Numbered from the stretch's first letter, positions 38,400 through 47,282 are shown. The stretch is DNA of 64,000 bases from Caldimonas thermodepolymerans (GCF_015476235.1 NZ_CP064338.1:2294001-2358000), one strand, 5' to 3'. Translations and numbers: made by a program. Notes: generated by a model not told the origin, from the letters alone.

Positions 38400-39842
38400 G
38401 TGGCAAGGCTGCTGAAGCTCACGGGCTTGCTGGCAGTGATCACGGTCGTCGTCTGGGCCGTGACACTCTGGCGCTGGCGGGTCACGGCGCATGCGGTCGC
38501 CACGCAGGACGTGGTGCTGTACCTGCTGGCGCTGCCGCTGCTGCTGTTCGCAGTGGTGCTCGCCGCCATGCGCCTGCGTGTGCGCCGCCATGCGCCTGCC
38601 ACGGCCACGGCACCGGCTGCGGCGTCGGCCACCCCGGAGGCCGCGGAGACCCATGCACCTGCGGCGTCCGCCCTGCTGCTCGCTGCCAGCCTGCAACTGC
38701 CCGTCGGCCGCGACGCTTGCAGCGCGCTCGCGACGCTCGCTGCAGGCACGACGCTGCCCGAACCGGACGAGGTGCTGCGCGACGATGAGGGTTTTCCGCT
38801 GCTGACCGCCCGGGACCGGAACCTCGACATCGAACCGGTCCGCGCCGTGCTGCAGGACCTGCAGGCGGCCCTGGTCTTCCGGCAGGTGGGCTGGCAAGGA
38901 CGGCAACCGTCGGACGCGCTGCTGCGCGCGTTGGCCCTGCTCTCGGGGCCGCTGGCCGAAGTGCTCGAGACCGTCGCACAGCGCCTGCCGGCGTGCGGCC
39001 TGGGGCCCCACCCTGCCGGCGACGATCGCGAAGTGGTTCCGACCTGCACGCTGTACTGGGGGATGCCCGCCACGTGGACCGAGTTCGAGCAGGCCCTTGC
39101 ACAAAGCTGGCTGGCCCGGATGCTGGAGGAAGCCTCCTTGTCCACCGCAGGATGGCCGCTCATCGTCGAACCGGTGGAAGGCCCCACCCCCTTGTTGCTG
39201 CGCATCGACCGGCAGATCGCCAGCTGGCATGAAGCGGGACGACCCGGGCCGCTGCTGGCGCTCGCCTGCGACAGCCTGCTCGACGAGCAGCGTGTACGGA
39301 CACTCGCGCGGCAGGGTCGGTTGCACACGACCCGCAACCCCCAAGGCGTCGTCCCCGGCGAGGGGGCGGCGGTTGCGCTGTTCGTGCCGGGGAACCGCCC
39401 GGACGATCGCACGTCCCCGACGGCATCCGGCGCACGCGTGCATCGCATGGCGATGCGGCAACGCAGCGAGCCGGCCGGCACGACCGGTCGCGTCGACAGC
39501 GGCACGTTGCTCGACACCGCCCGCGAGGCCGTGGCGCGCACCGGCCTGACGCCCGACCACTGGGCCGGCATCGTCACCGATGCGGACCTGCGGCACTCCT
39601 GCACCACTGAAGTGATGGAGACCGTGATGCAGCTGTGCCCGACGCTCGACGTGGCCGAGCAGTGCGTACGGCTTGGACTGGCCTGCGGCGACACCGGTGT
39701 CGCGGGCGGCCTGTGCAGCCTGGTCCTGGGCGCCGCGCAGGCGCTGTCCGAGACCGGCCCCGCGCTCGTGATGACGGCATTGCATCCCCGCGACCGACTG
39801 GCCGTCGTCGTGTCCCCGCCGACCATCGCGGCGACGGCATGA
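38400..39842 (+). CDS. Unrecognised two-helix membrane protein with thiolase-like C-terminus
   Basis: A 480-residue protein of unknown function. Two membrane helices lie at about 4-24 (LLKLTGLLAVITVVVWAVTL) and 38-59, followed by a long soluble region. The last ~110 residues (LLDTAREAVARTGLTPDHWAG, then LACGDTGVAGGLCSLVLGAA and a final beta-strand LAVVVSP) resemble the C-terminal half of thiolase/ketosynthase-fold proteins. The usual catalytic Cys-His-His set is not evident, so a structural role is likelier. Start is GTG at 38400. It lies 18 bp after PAAR and 34 bp before tssM. A TagY-type accessory protein sits near here in Burkholderia clusters; I cannot confirm identity. Confidence 0.75.
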   Translation: MARLLKLTGLLAVITVVVWAVTLWRWRVTAHAVATQDVVLYLLALPLLLFAVVLAAMRLRVRRHAPATATAPAAASATPEAAETHAPAASALLLAASLQLPVGRDACSALATLAAGTTLPEPDEVLRDDEGFPLLTARDRNLDIEPVRAVLQDLQAALVFRQVGWQGRQPSDALLRALALLSGPLAEVLETVAQRLPACGLGPHPAGDDREVVPTCTLYWGMPATWTEFEQALAQSWLARMLEEASLSTAGWPLIVEPVEGPTPLLLRIDRQIASWHEAGRPGPLLALACDSLLDEQRVRTLARQGRLHTTRNPQGVVPGEGAAVALFVPGNRPDDRTSPTASGARVHRMAMRQRSEPAGTTGRVDSGTLLDTAREAVARTGLTPDHWAGIVTDADLRHSCTTEVMETVMQLCPTLDVAEQCVRLGLACGDTGVAGGLCSLVLGAAQALSETGPALVMTALHPRDRLAVVVSPPTIAATA

Positions 39843-39876
39843 CCGACGCCACGTCCCCTGCCCCTTCTGCCTGACC

Positions 39877-42800
39877 ATGCAACGACTGCGAGATCTGCTG
39901 CTGGATCCCCGGACCCTCGGGCTCATCGGCCTCGCTGCGCTGGCTGCCGTGGTGCTCCTGGGTGCCCGCACCCTTGAGCTGGCGCTGTACTGGGCGTTCG
40001 CCGCGCTGGGGTTGGCCTTGCTCGCCTGGCTGGTCGTGCGCTTCGTGCAGCGGCAGCGTGCCCGGCGGGCGGCACAGGCCCTCGAGCATGCGTTGCGCGA
40101 CCAGGCCGACCAGGCGGTGAAGGCCGCACCGGCCCGACAACGCGGCGAGGTCGAGGCCTTGCGCCGGCGCATGCTCGAGGCCGTCAGGACGATCAAGACC
40201 TCGAGGCTGGGCCAGACCTCCGGCACGGCGGCGCTGTACGAGCTGCCCTGGTACATCGCGATCGGCAACCCGGCCGCCGGCAAGAGTTCGGCCATCGTCC
40301 GTTCCGGCCTGCAGTTCCCGTTCGCCGACAACGGCAGCGCGATCATCCAGGGCATCGGCGGGACCCGCCACTGCGACTGGTTCTTCACCACCGAAGGCAT
40401 CCTGCTCGACACTGCCGGCCGCTACGCGGTCCACGAGGAGGACCGGGAGGAATGGCACGGCTTCCTGGCGCTGCTGAAGAAGCACCGCCCCAAGGCGCCG
40501 ATCAATGGCATCGTCATCGCCGCCAGCATTGCGGAACTGTCGGGCAGCAGACCCGAGCTCGCGATCCAGCTCGCGCGACAGCTGCGCCAGCGGGTGCAGG
40601 AACTGACCGAGCGGCTGGAGGTGCACGCACCGGTCTACGTCGTCTTCACCAAGGCTGACCTGATCAGCGGGTTCGTCGAGTTCTTCGAGGACCGTGACCG
40701 CGCCGAACGCGACCGCGTCTGGGGCGCGACGCTGCCCTACGACGCGGACGGCAAGGTCGATGCCGTCGCCGCGTTCGAGCGCCACTTCGACGAGCTCTAC
40801 GAGGGCCTCAAGGCCGGGTCGATCGCGCGCCTCTCGCTGCACCGTGGCGAGCGCCTGCCGCCGGGCGTACTGACCTTCCCGCTCGAGTTCGCCTCGCTCA
40901 AGCCCGTGCTGCGGACCTTCGTCGCCACGCTGTTCGAGGACAACCCCTACCAGTTCCGCCCCATCTTCCGGGGCTTCTACTTCACCAGCGCAGTGCAGCA
41001 GGGCACGGCGAGCAGCCGCTCCAGCGAACGCGTCGCGCAACGCTTCGGACTCCAGCTGCACGACGCCACCACGGCGGCGGTCTACTCGGACAGCGGCTTC
41101 TTCCTCAAGGACCTGTTCTCGCGAGTCATCTTCGCCGACCGGCAGCTGGTGCGCCAGTACACCAGCCGGCGCAAGCTGCACTGGCGCTACGCCGCCTTCT
41201 TCGGCTGCGCCACCGCACTGGGCCTCGCCCTGTCGGCCTGGGCCTGGTCCTACATCGGCAACCGGCAGCTGGTCGACCATGTCCGGGCCGATCTCGAGCA
41301 GGTCGTGCGCCTCCAGGCCGACCGGACCGACCTGCAGTCCCGACTGGAAGCGCTCGACGTGCTGCGCGACCGCCTCGCGCAGCTGCAGGCCTATCGCAGC
41401 AACCGGCCGTGGTCGCTGAGCCTGGGGTTGTACCAGGGCGAGCACATCGAGGCGCAGCTGCGTCGGGAGTTCTTTGCGGGCATCCGGGATCTGCTGCTGC
41501 AACCGGTGGCGCGCAGCATCGAAAGCTACCTGGCGAAGGTCAACGCAAACGCCGACCAGCTGGTCCCCCTGCCGGCCGACCAGGTGCCGGCGCCGGGCCC
41601 GGTAACCGTGGCTGCGCGCGCCGAAGCCCCCACCCCCTACACGGCGGCATCGGCGAGCAACGTCACCGACGCCTACAACGCGCTGAAGACCTACGTGATG
41701 CTGGCCGACCGCCGCCGGGCGGAGCCAGGACACCTGAGCGACCAGTTCGCGCGCTTCTGGCGCGGCTGGCTGGAGATGAACCGCGGCGCGATGCCACGCG
41801 AACAGATGATCCGCAGTGCCGAGAACTTGATCGCGTTCACGATCACCCAGCTGGCCGATCCCGAGTTCCCGCAGGTGCCCAACAACCTCGCGCTGCTGGA
41901 CCAGACCCGCGACACCCTGCGCCGCGTCGTCAGGGGCATGCCTGCGCGCGAGCGCGTCTATGCCGAGATCAAGGCGCGTGCCGCCACCCGCTTCGCCCCG
42001 GTGACCGTCGCGCGCATCGTCGGCGAGCAGGACCAGGAGATCGTGGCCGGCAGCCATGCCATCCCGGGCACGTTCACCCGTGCCGCCTGGGACGGCTACG
42101 TCAAGGACGCGATCCGCGAGGCCGCCCACAAGGAGCTGCAAAGCGACGACTGGGTGCTCAAGAGCACGCTGCACGACGACCTGACGCTGGAAGGCAGCCC
42201 CGAGCAGATCCAGGAGGCCCTGGTCACGATGTACAAGACCGAGTACGTGCGCGAATGGCAGCGGTTCATGCAGGGCATCAGCGTGCGGGAGTTCGGCAGC
42301 TTCGACGTCGCGGTGGCACGGATGAACCGCCTGGGCGACCCGGCCGTCTCCCCGATCGGGCGCCTGATGCAGACGCTGCACGAGGAGACCTCCTGGGACA
42401 ACCCCTCGTTGCTCAATGAACGCCTCGAGCGCACGCAGCGGGGTTTCGTTGCCTGGTTCAAGCAGACCCTCCTGCGCCAGGCACCGCCGCGCGTGCAGGT
42501 CGAGGTCGACCTGCAGGCCGGAAGGGCCGAGATCCCGATGGGGCCGATCGGCAAGGAGTTCGCCGGTCTGGCGCGCCTCATGGCCCCCCGCGACAACACG
42601 CCGCCCCTGATGCGGCAGTACCTGGACGCGCTAGGCAAGGTGCGCAGCCGCTTCAACCGGATGAAGCAGCAGGGCGACACCGGCCCGTCCAGCCGCGAGC
42701 TGATGCAGCAAACGCTGGCCGGCGGCGACTCCGAACTGGCCGAGGCCTTGCGCCTGGTCGACGAGCAGATGCTCGTCGGCATGAGCGACACTGCCAAGGC

Positions 42801-43671
42801 CACCCTGCGTCCGCTGCTGGTGCGCCCGCTGATGCAGGCCTATGCTGCCATCATCCCGCCCGCCGAGGGCGAGCTGAACCGGGTCTGGCACGCCCAGGTC
42901 TACGAGCCCTTCCAGCGCACGCTGGCAGGAAAGTACCCGTTCTCGCGCGACGCCCGCATCGAGGCCACGCCAGCGGACATCGCCAAGATCTTCGGTCCCG
43001 AAGGCGCGATCGCGAAGTTCTCCGAACAGACCCTGGGCCCGCTCGTCACACGCCGCGGCGACACGCTGACGCCGCGCACCTGGGCCGACATGGGCGTGCG
43101 CCTGCGGCCCGAGTTCACGCTGCAGTTCGCCAGCTGGGTGGCACCGCTGGCCGGGGCCAGCGCGCCGGCGGGCAGCACCGCCGCAGCCGAGCCGCAGACC
43201 GTGTTCCAGTTGCTGCCGCAGCCGGCGCCGGGACTGACCGAATACACGGTCGAGATCGACGGCCAGCTCATGCGCTACCGCAACACCGCTGCCAGCTGGA
43301 CCCATTTCGTCTGGCCTGCCGCGCAGGGCACGCCCGGCGTTCGCATCACGGGCGTGCGCTTCGACGGACGCACCGTCGAGTTCATCAACTTCCCGGGACG
43401 TTTCGGACTGGAAAAGATGGTCCACAGCGCCGAGAAGCGCAAGCTGCCAAACGGCCTGCACGAGCTCCGGTGGACGCAGGGTGACCTCAGCGTGGCCGTG
43501 CAGCTGCGCATCATCAGCACACCGGCCTCGTCGCCCGCCGCGCCCACCCACCACACAGCCTCCGGCGCCGCATTGCGCGGTGCCGTCCTGCCCAGCGTCA
43601 TCGCCGGCGATCCGCCCGCCGCACCGGCCGCGTCCCGGCCGGCGTCTTCCATCGTGTCCACCGCGTCATGA
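39877..43671 (+). CDS. tssM: Type VI secretion inner-membrane protein TssM (IcmF/VasK)
   Basis: TssM spans the inner membrane and reaches TssJ in the outer membrane, forming the firing channel. The 1264-residue protein has two N-terminal helices (about 10-55) and a cytoplasmic GTPase-like domain with Walker A GNPAAGKS at residues 130-137 and DTAGRYA. A third helix lies near 450 (FFGCATALGLALSAWAWSYI). A long periplasmic region with the IcmF-related and C-terminal TssJ-binding domains completes it. An Ala/Pro tail follows. The intact Walker A suggests NTP binding. The stop overlaps the tagF start (ATGA). Confidence 0.97.
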   Translation: MQRLRDLLLDPRTLGLIGLAALAAVVLLGARTLELALYWAFAALGLALLAWLVVRFVQRQRARRAAQALEHALRDQADQAVKAAPARQRGEVEALRRRMLEAVRTIKTSRLGQTSGTAALYELPWYIAIGNPAAGKSSAIVRSGLQFPFADNGSAIIQGIGGTRHCDWFFTTEGILLDTAGRYAVHEEDREEWHGFLALLKKHRPKAPINGIVIAASIAELSGSRPELAIQLARQLRQRVQELTERLEVHAPVYVVFTKADLISGFVEFFEDRDRAERDRVWGATLPYDADGKVDAVAAFERHFDELYEGLKAGSIARLSLHRGERLPPGVLTFPLEFASLKPVLRTFVATLFEDNPYQFRPIFRGFYFTSAVQQGTASSRSSERVAQRFGLQLHDATTAAVYSDSGFFLKDLFSRVIFADRQLVRQYTSRRKLHWRYAAFFGCATALGLALSAWAWSYIGNRQLVDHVRADLEQVVRLQADRTDLQSRLEALDVLRDRLAQLQAYRSNRPWSLSLGLYQGEHIEAQLRREFFAGIRDLLLQPVARSIESYLAKVNANADQLVPLPADQVPAPGPVTVAARAEAPTPYTAASASNVTDAYNALKTYVMLADRRRAEPGHLSDQFARFWRGWLEMNRGAMPREQMIRSAENLIAFTITQLADPEFPQVPNNLALLDQTRDTLRRVVRGMPARERVYAEIKARAATRFAPVTVARIVGEQDQEIVAGSHAIPGTFTRAAWDGYVKDAIREAAHKELQSDDWVLKSTLHDDLTLEGSPEQIQEALVTMYKTEYVREWQRFMQGISVREFGSFDVAVARMNRLGDPAVSPIGRLMQTLHEETSWDNPSLLNERLERTQRGFVAWFKQTLLRQAPPRVQVEVDLQAGRAEIPMGPIGKEFAGLARLMAPRDNTPPLMRQYLDALGKVRSRFNRMKQQGDTGPSSRELMQQTLAGGDSELAEALRLVDEQMLVGMSDTAKATLRPLLVRPLMQAYAAIIPPAEGELNRVWHAQVYEPFQRTLAGKYPFSRDARIEATPADIAKIFGPEGAIAKFSEQTLGPLVTRRGDTLTPRTWADMGVRLRPEFTLQFASWVAPLAGASAPAGSTAAAEPQTVFQLLPQPAPGLTEYTVEIDGQLMRYRNTAASWTHFVWPAAQGTPGVRITGVRFDGRTVEFINFPGRFGLEKMVHSAEKRKLPNGLHELRWTQGDLSVAVQLRIISTPASSPAAPTHHTASGAALRGAVLPSVIAGDPPAAPAASRPASSIVSTAS

Positions 43672-44654
43672 GTCCGCTCACAGTGCCCGTGAACCTCGTC
43701 TACTTCGGCAAGGTGCCGTCGCGCGGCGACTTCATCCGCAGCGCGAACCACGCCACCCTCATCCACACGCTCGACCAGTGGCTGTCACAGACCGTGGAGC
43801 TGATGGCCACCGATCCGCGCTGGAAGCTGGTCTACGACGCGGCACCGCCGGTGCAGTTCGCCTTTCTTGGCTCGCGCAGCACGGTCGGACTGGCCGGGCA
43901 CCTGATCCCGAGCCAGGACAGCTCGGGGCGGCGCTTTCCCTTCCTCACGGCCGGCTCGTTCGAGGTGGCCCAGCCGCTGGCCTTCATGGCGCGCAGCCCG
44001 CTGGCGCTGACGCGCCTGTGGACCCGCTTCGAGAACACCGCCCGCCTGGCGCACCAGGCCAGCCACCTGTCCGAAGTCCAGCAGCAGTTGAGCCACACCA
44101 GCGTCGACCTGGAAATCACCGCCGGCGCCTACGAGGCCAACTTCGTCGACTTCCTCGAGATGCAGACGCTGGCCAGCCTGGAACAGATGCTCGAGCAGTC
44201 CGGCCATCGCGTCTCGATGCGGCAGACCCTCCTGGCCCTGGGCATGCTGCTGCAGCCGGTACTGCAGCAAGGGTGCTCGCGGCTCGACAAGGGGCTGGTG
44301 CTGCCGCTCACCCGCGATCCGCTGTACCGGCCTTTCATCGCAACGCTGTGGCTGGATCTGGTCAGCCGCTTCCTGCGGCGCAGTGACTGCGAACTCGCGG
44401 TCTTCATCACCCGGCGGCAGGGACGGCCGTCGCTGGTGGTGGGCTTTCATGGCGCGTCTCCCCGCACGCTGCGCGCAGTACTCGATGCGCAGGCGGGCCA
44501 CCATGAGCATGTCGACTTCTCCCGCAGCCAGTGGGTCGAGGACCATGTGGACGAGGACTATGGCGTCAAGAAACTCTCGTGCTACCTGCGCGAACCGCAG
44601 CTGTCGCTGCGCCAGTCGGTGGAGACGTTCCGGGAAGCCTTTCTCGGCGAATGA
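43668..44654 (+). CDS. tagF: Type VI secretion-associated protein TagF
   Basis: TagF proteins modulate firing; in Pseudomonas TagF represses the system post-translationally. The 328-residue protein opens with the TagF domain: VNLVYFGKVPSRGDFIRSA, then GRRFPFLTAGSFEVAQPLAF. The C-terminal half (from about residue 165) is a less conserved helical extension. No PppA phosphatase or PpkA kinase gene is present in the locus, so threonine-phosphorylation control is not encoded here. It overlaps tssM by 4 nt. Confidence 0.93.
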   Translation: MSPLTVPVNLVYFGKVPSRGDFIRSANHATLIHTLDQWLSQTVELMATDPRWKLVYDAAPPVQFAFLGSRSTVGLAGHLIPSQDSSGRRFPFLTAGSFEVAQPLAFMARSPLALTRLWTRFENTARLAHQASHLSEVQQQLSHTSVDLEITAGAYEANFVDFLEMQTLASLEQMLEQSGHRVSMRQTLLALGMLLQPVLQQGCSRLDKGLVLPLTRDPLYRPFIATLWLDLVSRFLRRSDCELAVFITRRQGRPSLVVGFHGASPRTLRAVLDAQAGHHEHVDFSRSQWVEDHVDEDYGVKKLSCYLREPQLSLRQSVETFREAFLGE

Positions 44655-44658
44655 ACCG

Positions 44659-45456
44659 ATGCGCGGCCGCCTCGCCGAACTGGCGATGTCCGCCCTGCTG
44701 CTGCCGGCCCTGCCGGCACTGGCCCAGGTCGCCCCTGCGACCGTGCTGCCCGCCCAGCCCCACCCGAACCAGGTGGTCGTCACCGGTACCGTGCCGGACG
44801 AAGCCACGCGCGCCTCGGTGCTCATGCGCCTGCACGAGCTGTATGGGCGGGACCGCGTGGTGGACCAGATCACGGTCGGCAGCGTCGTCGCCCCGCCGAA
44901 CTGGGCAGGCTATGTGCAGCAGATGCTGGTTCCCGACCTCCAGCGCGTCAGCCGCGGTGAGCTGACGATCCAGGGCAACCAGGTCCACCTCAAGGGCGAA
45001 GTGGCCAATGAGGCCTTGCGACAACAAGTGGCCAGTGCGATGGCCACCCGGCTCAACCCGACCTACACGATACGCAACGCCCTGCGCGTGGTGGCAAGCG
45101 AGCAGCCCCTGATCGACGAGGTGCTGCGCAACCGGATCATCGAATTCGAGCCCGGCAGCTCGGTGATCACCCCGCAAGGCCAGCGCATCCTCGACGAGTT
45201 GCTGCCGACGCTGGTGCGGTTGTCGGCTCGCCAGATCGAGGTCATCGGCCACACCGACTCGCTGGGGGCGCGGGACGCCAACATTGCCCTGTCGTTCGCA
45301 CGCGCCGATGCCGTCAAGAACTACCTGGTCAGCAAGGGCATCACGCCCTCGCGCATCGGCGTTTCGGGCGCCGGCCCGGACCGCCCCATCGCGAGCAACC
45401 AGACCCCCGAGGGCCGGGCGCGCAACCGCCGCATCGAGTTCCGGATCAGCCAGTAG
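44659..45456 (+). CDS. OmpA-like peptidoglycan-binding protein with BON-type domain (TagN-like)
   Basis: A 265-residue exported protein. The signal peptide is MRGRLAELAMSALLLPALPA, likely cut before or after ALAQ. A BON-like middle domain follows (VTGTVPDEATRASVLMRL; LTIQGNQVHLKGEVANEALR). The C-terminal OmpA domain contains IEVIGHTDSLGARDANIALS and ARNRRIEFRI, with the Asp and Arg that bind diaminopimelate. TssL here lacks an OmpA domain, so this protein may supply the cell-wall anchor of the membrane complex. It starts 4 bp after the tagF stop and ends the rightward arm. Confidence 0.88.
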   Translation: MRGRLAELAMSALLLPALPALAQVAPATVLPAQPHPNQVVVTGTVPDEATRASVLMRLHELYGRDRVVDQITVGSVVAPPNWAGYVQQMLVPDLQRVSRGELTIQGNQVHLKGEVANEALRQQVASAMATRLNPTYTIRNALRVVASEQPLIDEVLRNRIIEFEPGSSVITPQGQRILDELLPTLVRLSARQIEVIGHTDSLGARDANIALSFARADAVKNYLVSKGITPSRIGVSGAGPDRPIASNQTPEGRARNRRIEFRISQ

Positions 45457-45534
45457 AGGTTGCCACCCCCGCAAGCACGGGGCGCCACCTCCCGTGATGC
45501 GCCTGCCCGGCCGCGCGCCACGCGCCCCCGCCGG

Positions 45535-46617
45535 TCAGCCAGCCGATTCGGGTCCTGCCGCCTCCACGCCGAGCAGTTCCTCCAGGTGCGCCAGCGCACC
45601 GGGATCCTTGAGCACCGAGCGTAGCCACACATGCAGCGGCATCTCGCCCCAGCTTGCGGCCTTGGCCGCCAGATAGGCCACCGGGCTGTGGGGCTCGGTA
45701 CGGCGGAAGAACTCGGCCACCTCGCGCAGCCTCGCCAGGGCCTGCGTACGCGTGCGGATCGGACCTTCGTCGACGGGATGTGCCGCAGCTGCGGCCACGG
45801 CGACGGAAGCCGGCGGGCCGTCGGGCGCCGGCGACGTCGGCCCCTCGCTTGCCGGGCCGGCCGCAAGCATGCCCGTTTCGCGCGCGAGGCGCTCGATCTC
45901 GTGGACCGCGGCAGCAAGGGCATCTCGTGCCGCCGAAAAACCGGGCCCTTCATCGCCCAACAGCCCATCGAGCGTGCGTTGCAGGTCCTGCAGGGCGGCT
46001 TCGCAACGCCGGGCCGCGTCCAGCGTCTGCTGCAGATGCGCCGGGGCCGTGTCGCGCAGCGACTTCATGAACCGCTCGAGCGTGACCCGGTTCTCTGCCA
46101 GCCGTTCGGCATCCTCGGGGTTCCTGTCGATCTGCGCCTGCAGGGCCCGCGCCGCCGCCAGGTCGGCGAGCGTGAGGCTCCCGTCGGGCGACCGGGTGAC
46201 CGGCAGCAGCTGCACCAGCACGCGCAAGCGCTGCAGCAGCCAGCCGAGGTTGCCGATGCGCTGCTCGACATCGCCGTCCTCGGCGAGCGGATGCAATCCG
46301 GCCCAGTAGCGCTCGCACAGCCGGGTGCACAGCTCCAGGCCTTCGGCCAGCCCGGCAAAGCCCCGGTTGCGCGCCGCAGCGTCGCACCACCAGGCGGCCA
46401 GTCGCAGGTCCTTGGTGCGGGTCCGCAGCAGGTCCGCACACATGGCTTCGGCTGCTTTCCAGTCGGCGACCTTCAGCGGGGTGACCCAGGCCCCCTGCTC
46501 CAGCGTCGGGTCGTCCTCACGTCGCAACTCGCGGATCGTGTCGAACTCGGACGAAAACGACAGGTCTTCACCACACGGGCGGTCTTCGCAGATCGGCTCG
46601 AGCAGCTTCGCATCCAT
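45535..46617 (-). CDS. tssA: Type VI secretion protein TssA
   Basis: TssA primes and caps tube/sheath growth from the baseplate. The 360-residue protein has the ImpA N-terminal domain (LLEPICEDRPCGEDLSFSSE, then DWKAAEAMCADLLRTRTKDL and RLAAWWCDAA). A Ser/Ala/Pro linker and the short C-terminal domain RTRTQALARLREVAEFFRR with EPHSPVAYL follow. I chose the ATG at 46617 over TTG two codons earlier. It is encoded opposite the rightward arm, converging with the OmpA-like gene, and marks the right end of the type VI locus. Confidence 0.94.
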   Translation of the reverse strand: MDAKLLEPICEDRPCGEDLSFSSEFDTIRELRREDDPTLEQGAWVTPLKVADWKAAEAMCADLLRTRTKDLRLAAWWCDAAARNRGFAGLAEGLELCTRLCERYWAGLHPLAEDGDVEQRIGNLGWLLQRLRVLVQLLPVTRSPDGSLTLADLAAARALQAQIDRNPEDAERLAENRVTLERFMKSLRDTAPAHLQQTLDAARRCEAALQDLQRTLDGLLGDEGPGFSAARDALAAAVHEIERLARETGMLAAGPASEGPTSPAPDGPPASVAVAAAAAHPVDEGPIRTRTQALARLREVAEFFRRTEPHSPVAYLAAKAASWGEMPLHVWLRSVLKDPGALAHLEELLGVEAAGPESAG

Positions 46618-46764
46618 AGGCAACCAGGCGCACGAATCGCGCGCAAGGATATCGAAGCGTGCCCCGGGGCGCCGCTACAAAGTGCTTCGCGACGCTGCTC
46701 GCGCAGCGGATGCCCGCCTGGCACACGATGCCTGCGGGCCAGCAGAGAGAACACGAAAGAGAGA

Positions 46765-46838
46765 TGGAGGCGGAGGCCGGAATCGAACCGGCGTGGACGG
46801 CTTTGCAGGCCGCTGCATAACCACTTTGCTACCCCGCC
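46765..46838 (-). tRNA. tRNA-Cys (GCA), copy 1
   Basis: 74 nt with encoded CCA. Anticodon loop CTGCAAA gives GCA. Acceptor GGCGGGG pairs with CTCCGCC with one G-U. It differs from copy 2 only at two bases in the variable loop region (CC versus TT). Last gene of the duplicated Gly-Cys unit. Confidence 0.95.
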
Positions 46839-46893
46839 CAGGGGAAGAGGATGGTCGCCCGCCGCGGGCAACCGGAACGTGATGGTACCAACG

Positions 46894-46925
46894 AAAAAGG
46901 GAAGCTGCCGGCCGGGCAGCTTCCC
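46894..46925 (-). terminator. Hairpin between tRNA-Gly and tRNA-Cys, copy 1
   Basis: GGGAAGCTGCC (46899-46909) pairs over 11 bp with GGCAGCTTCCC (46915-46925). On the minus strand five T follow (46898-46894). It looks like a rho-independent terminator, yet tRNA-Cys lies just beyond it. Confidence 0.7.
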
Positions 46926-46934
46926 TTCAGGATC

Positions 46935-47010
46935 TGGAGCGGGAGACGAGTCTCGAACTCGCGACCTCAACCTTGGCAAGGTTGCGCTCTACCAACTGAG
47001 CTACTCCCGC
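46935..47010 (-). tRNA. tRNA-Gly (GCC), copy 1
   Basis: 76 nt with encoded CCA. Anticodon stem-loop AACCTTGCCAAGGTT gives GCC. Acceptor GCGGGAG pairs with CTCCCGC. At pair 7-66 this copy has G-C, while copy 2 has A-U. Confidence 0.95.
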
Positions 47011-47038
47011 GTGCGTGTCTCTTGGCTCCCGCAAGGGT

Positions 47039-47112
47039 TGGAGGCGGAGGCCGGAATCGAACCGGCGTAAACGGCTTTGCAGGCCGCTGCATAACCACTT
47101 TGCTACCCCGCC
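47039..47112 (-). tRNA. tRNA-Cys (GCA), copy 2
   Basis: 74 nt with encoded CCA, same anticodon loop and acceptor as copy 1; two changes lie in the variable loop. It follows tRNA-Gly copy 2 and its hairpin and precedes tRNA-Gly copy 1 by 28 nt. Confidence 0.95.
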
Positions 47113-47163
47113 TTGGGGAGGGCCGTTGCCTCGCGGCGACAACGGACCGAGATGGTACCAATG

Positions 47164-47197
47164 AAAAAGGGAAGCTGCTTGTTTGAAGAAGCTTCCC
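47164..47197 (-). terminator. Hairpin between tRNA-Gly and tRNA-Cys, copy 2
   Basis: GGGAAGCTGCTT (47169-47180) pairs with AAGAAGCTTCCC (47186-47197) with one mismatch and a GTTTG loop. On the minus strand a T run follows (47168-47164). The lower stem is identical to the copy 1 hairpin; the upper stem has changed. Confidence 0.7.
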
Positions 47198-47206
47198 TTC
47201 AGCATC

Positions 47207-47282
47207 TGGAGCGGGAAACGAGTCTCGAACTCGCGACCTCAACCTTGGCAAGGTTGCGCTCTACCAACTGAGCTATTCCCGC
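47207..47282 (-). tRNA. tRNA-Gly (GCC), copy 2
   Basis: 76 nt with encoded CCA. Identical to copy 1 except A7-U66 replacing G7-C66 in the acceptor stem. It is the first gene of the array, 63 bp downstream of a good promoter -10 box. Confidence 0.95.

Noticed and set aside
46765-46838. Attachment-site duplicate of tRNA-Leu at the right border of the type VI locus
   Set aside because: The only shared stretch with 23398-23486 is the general T-arm sequence common to all tRNAs.
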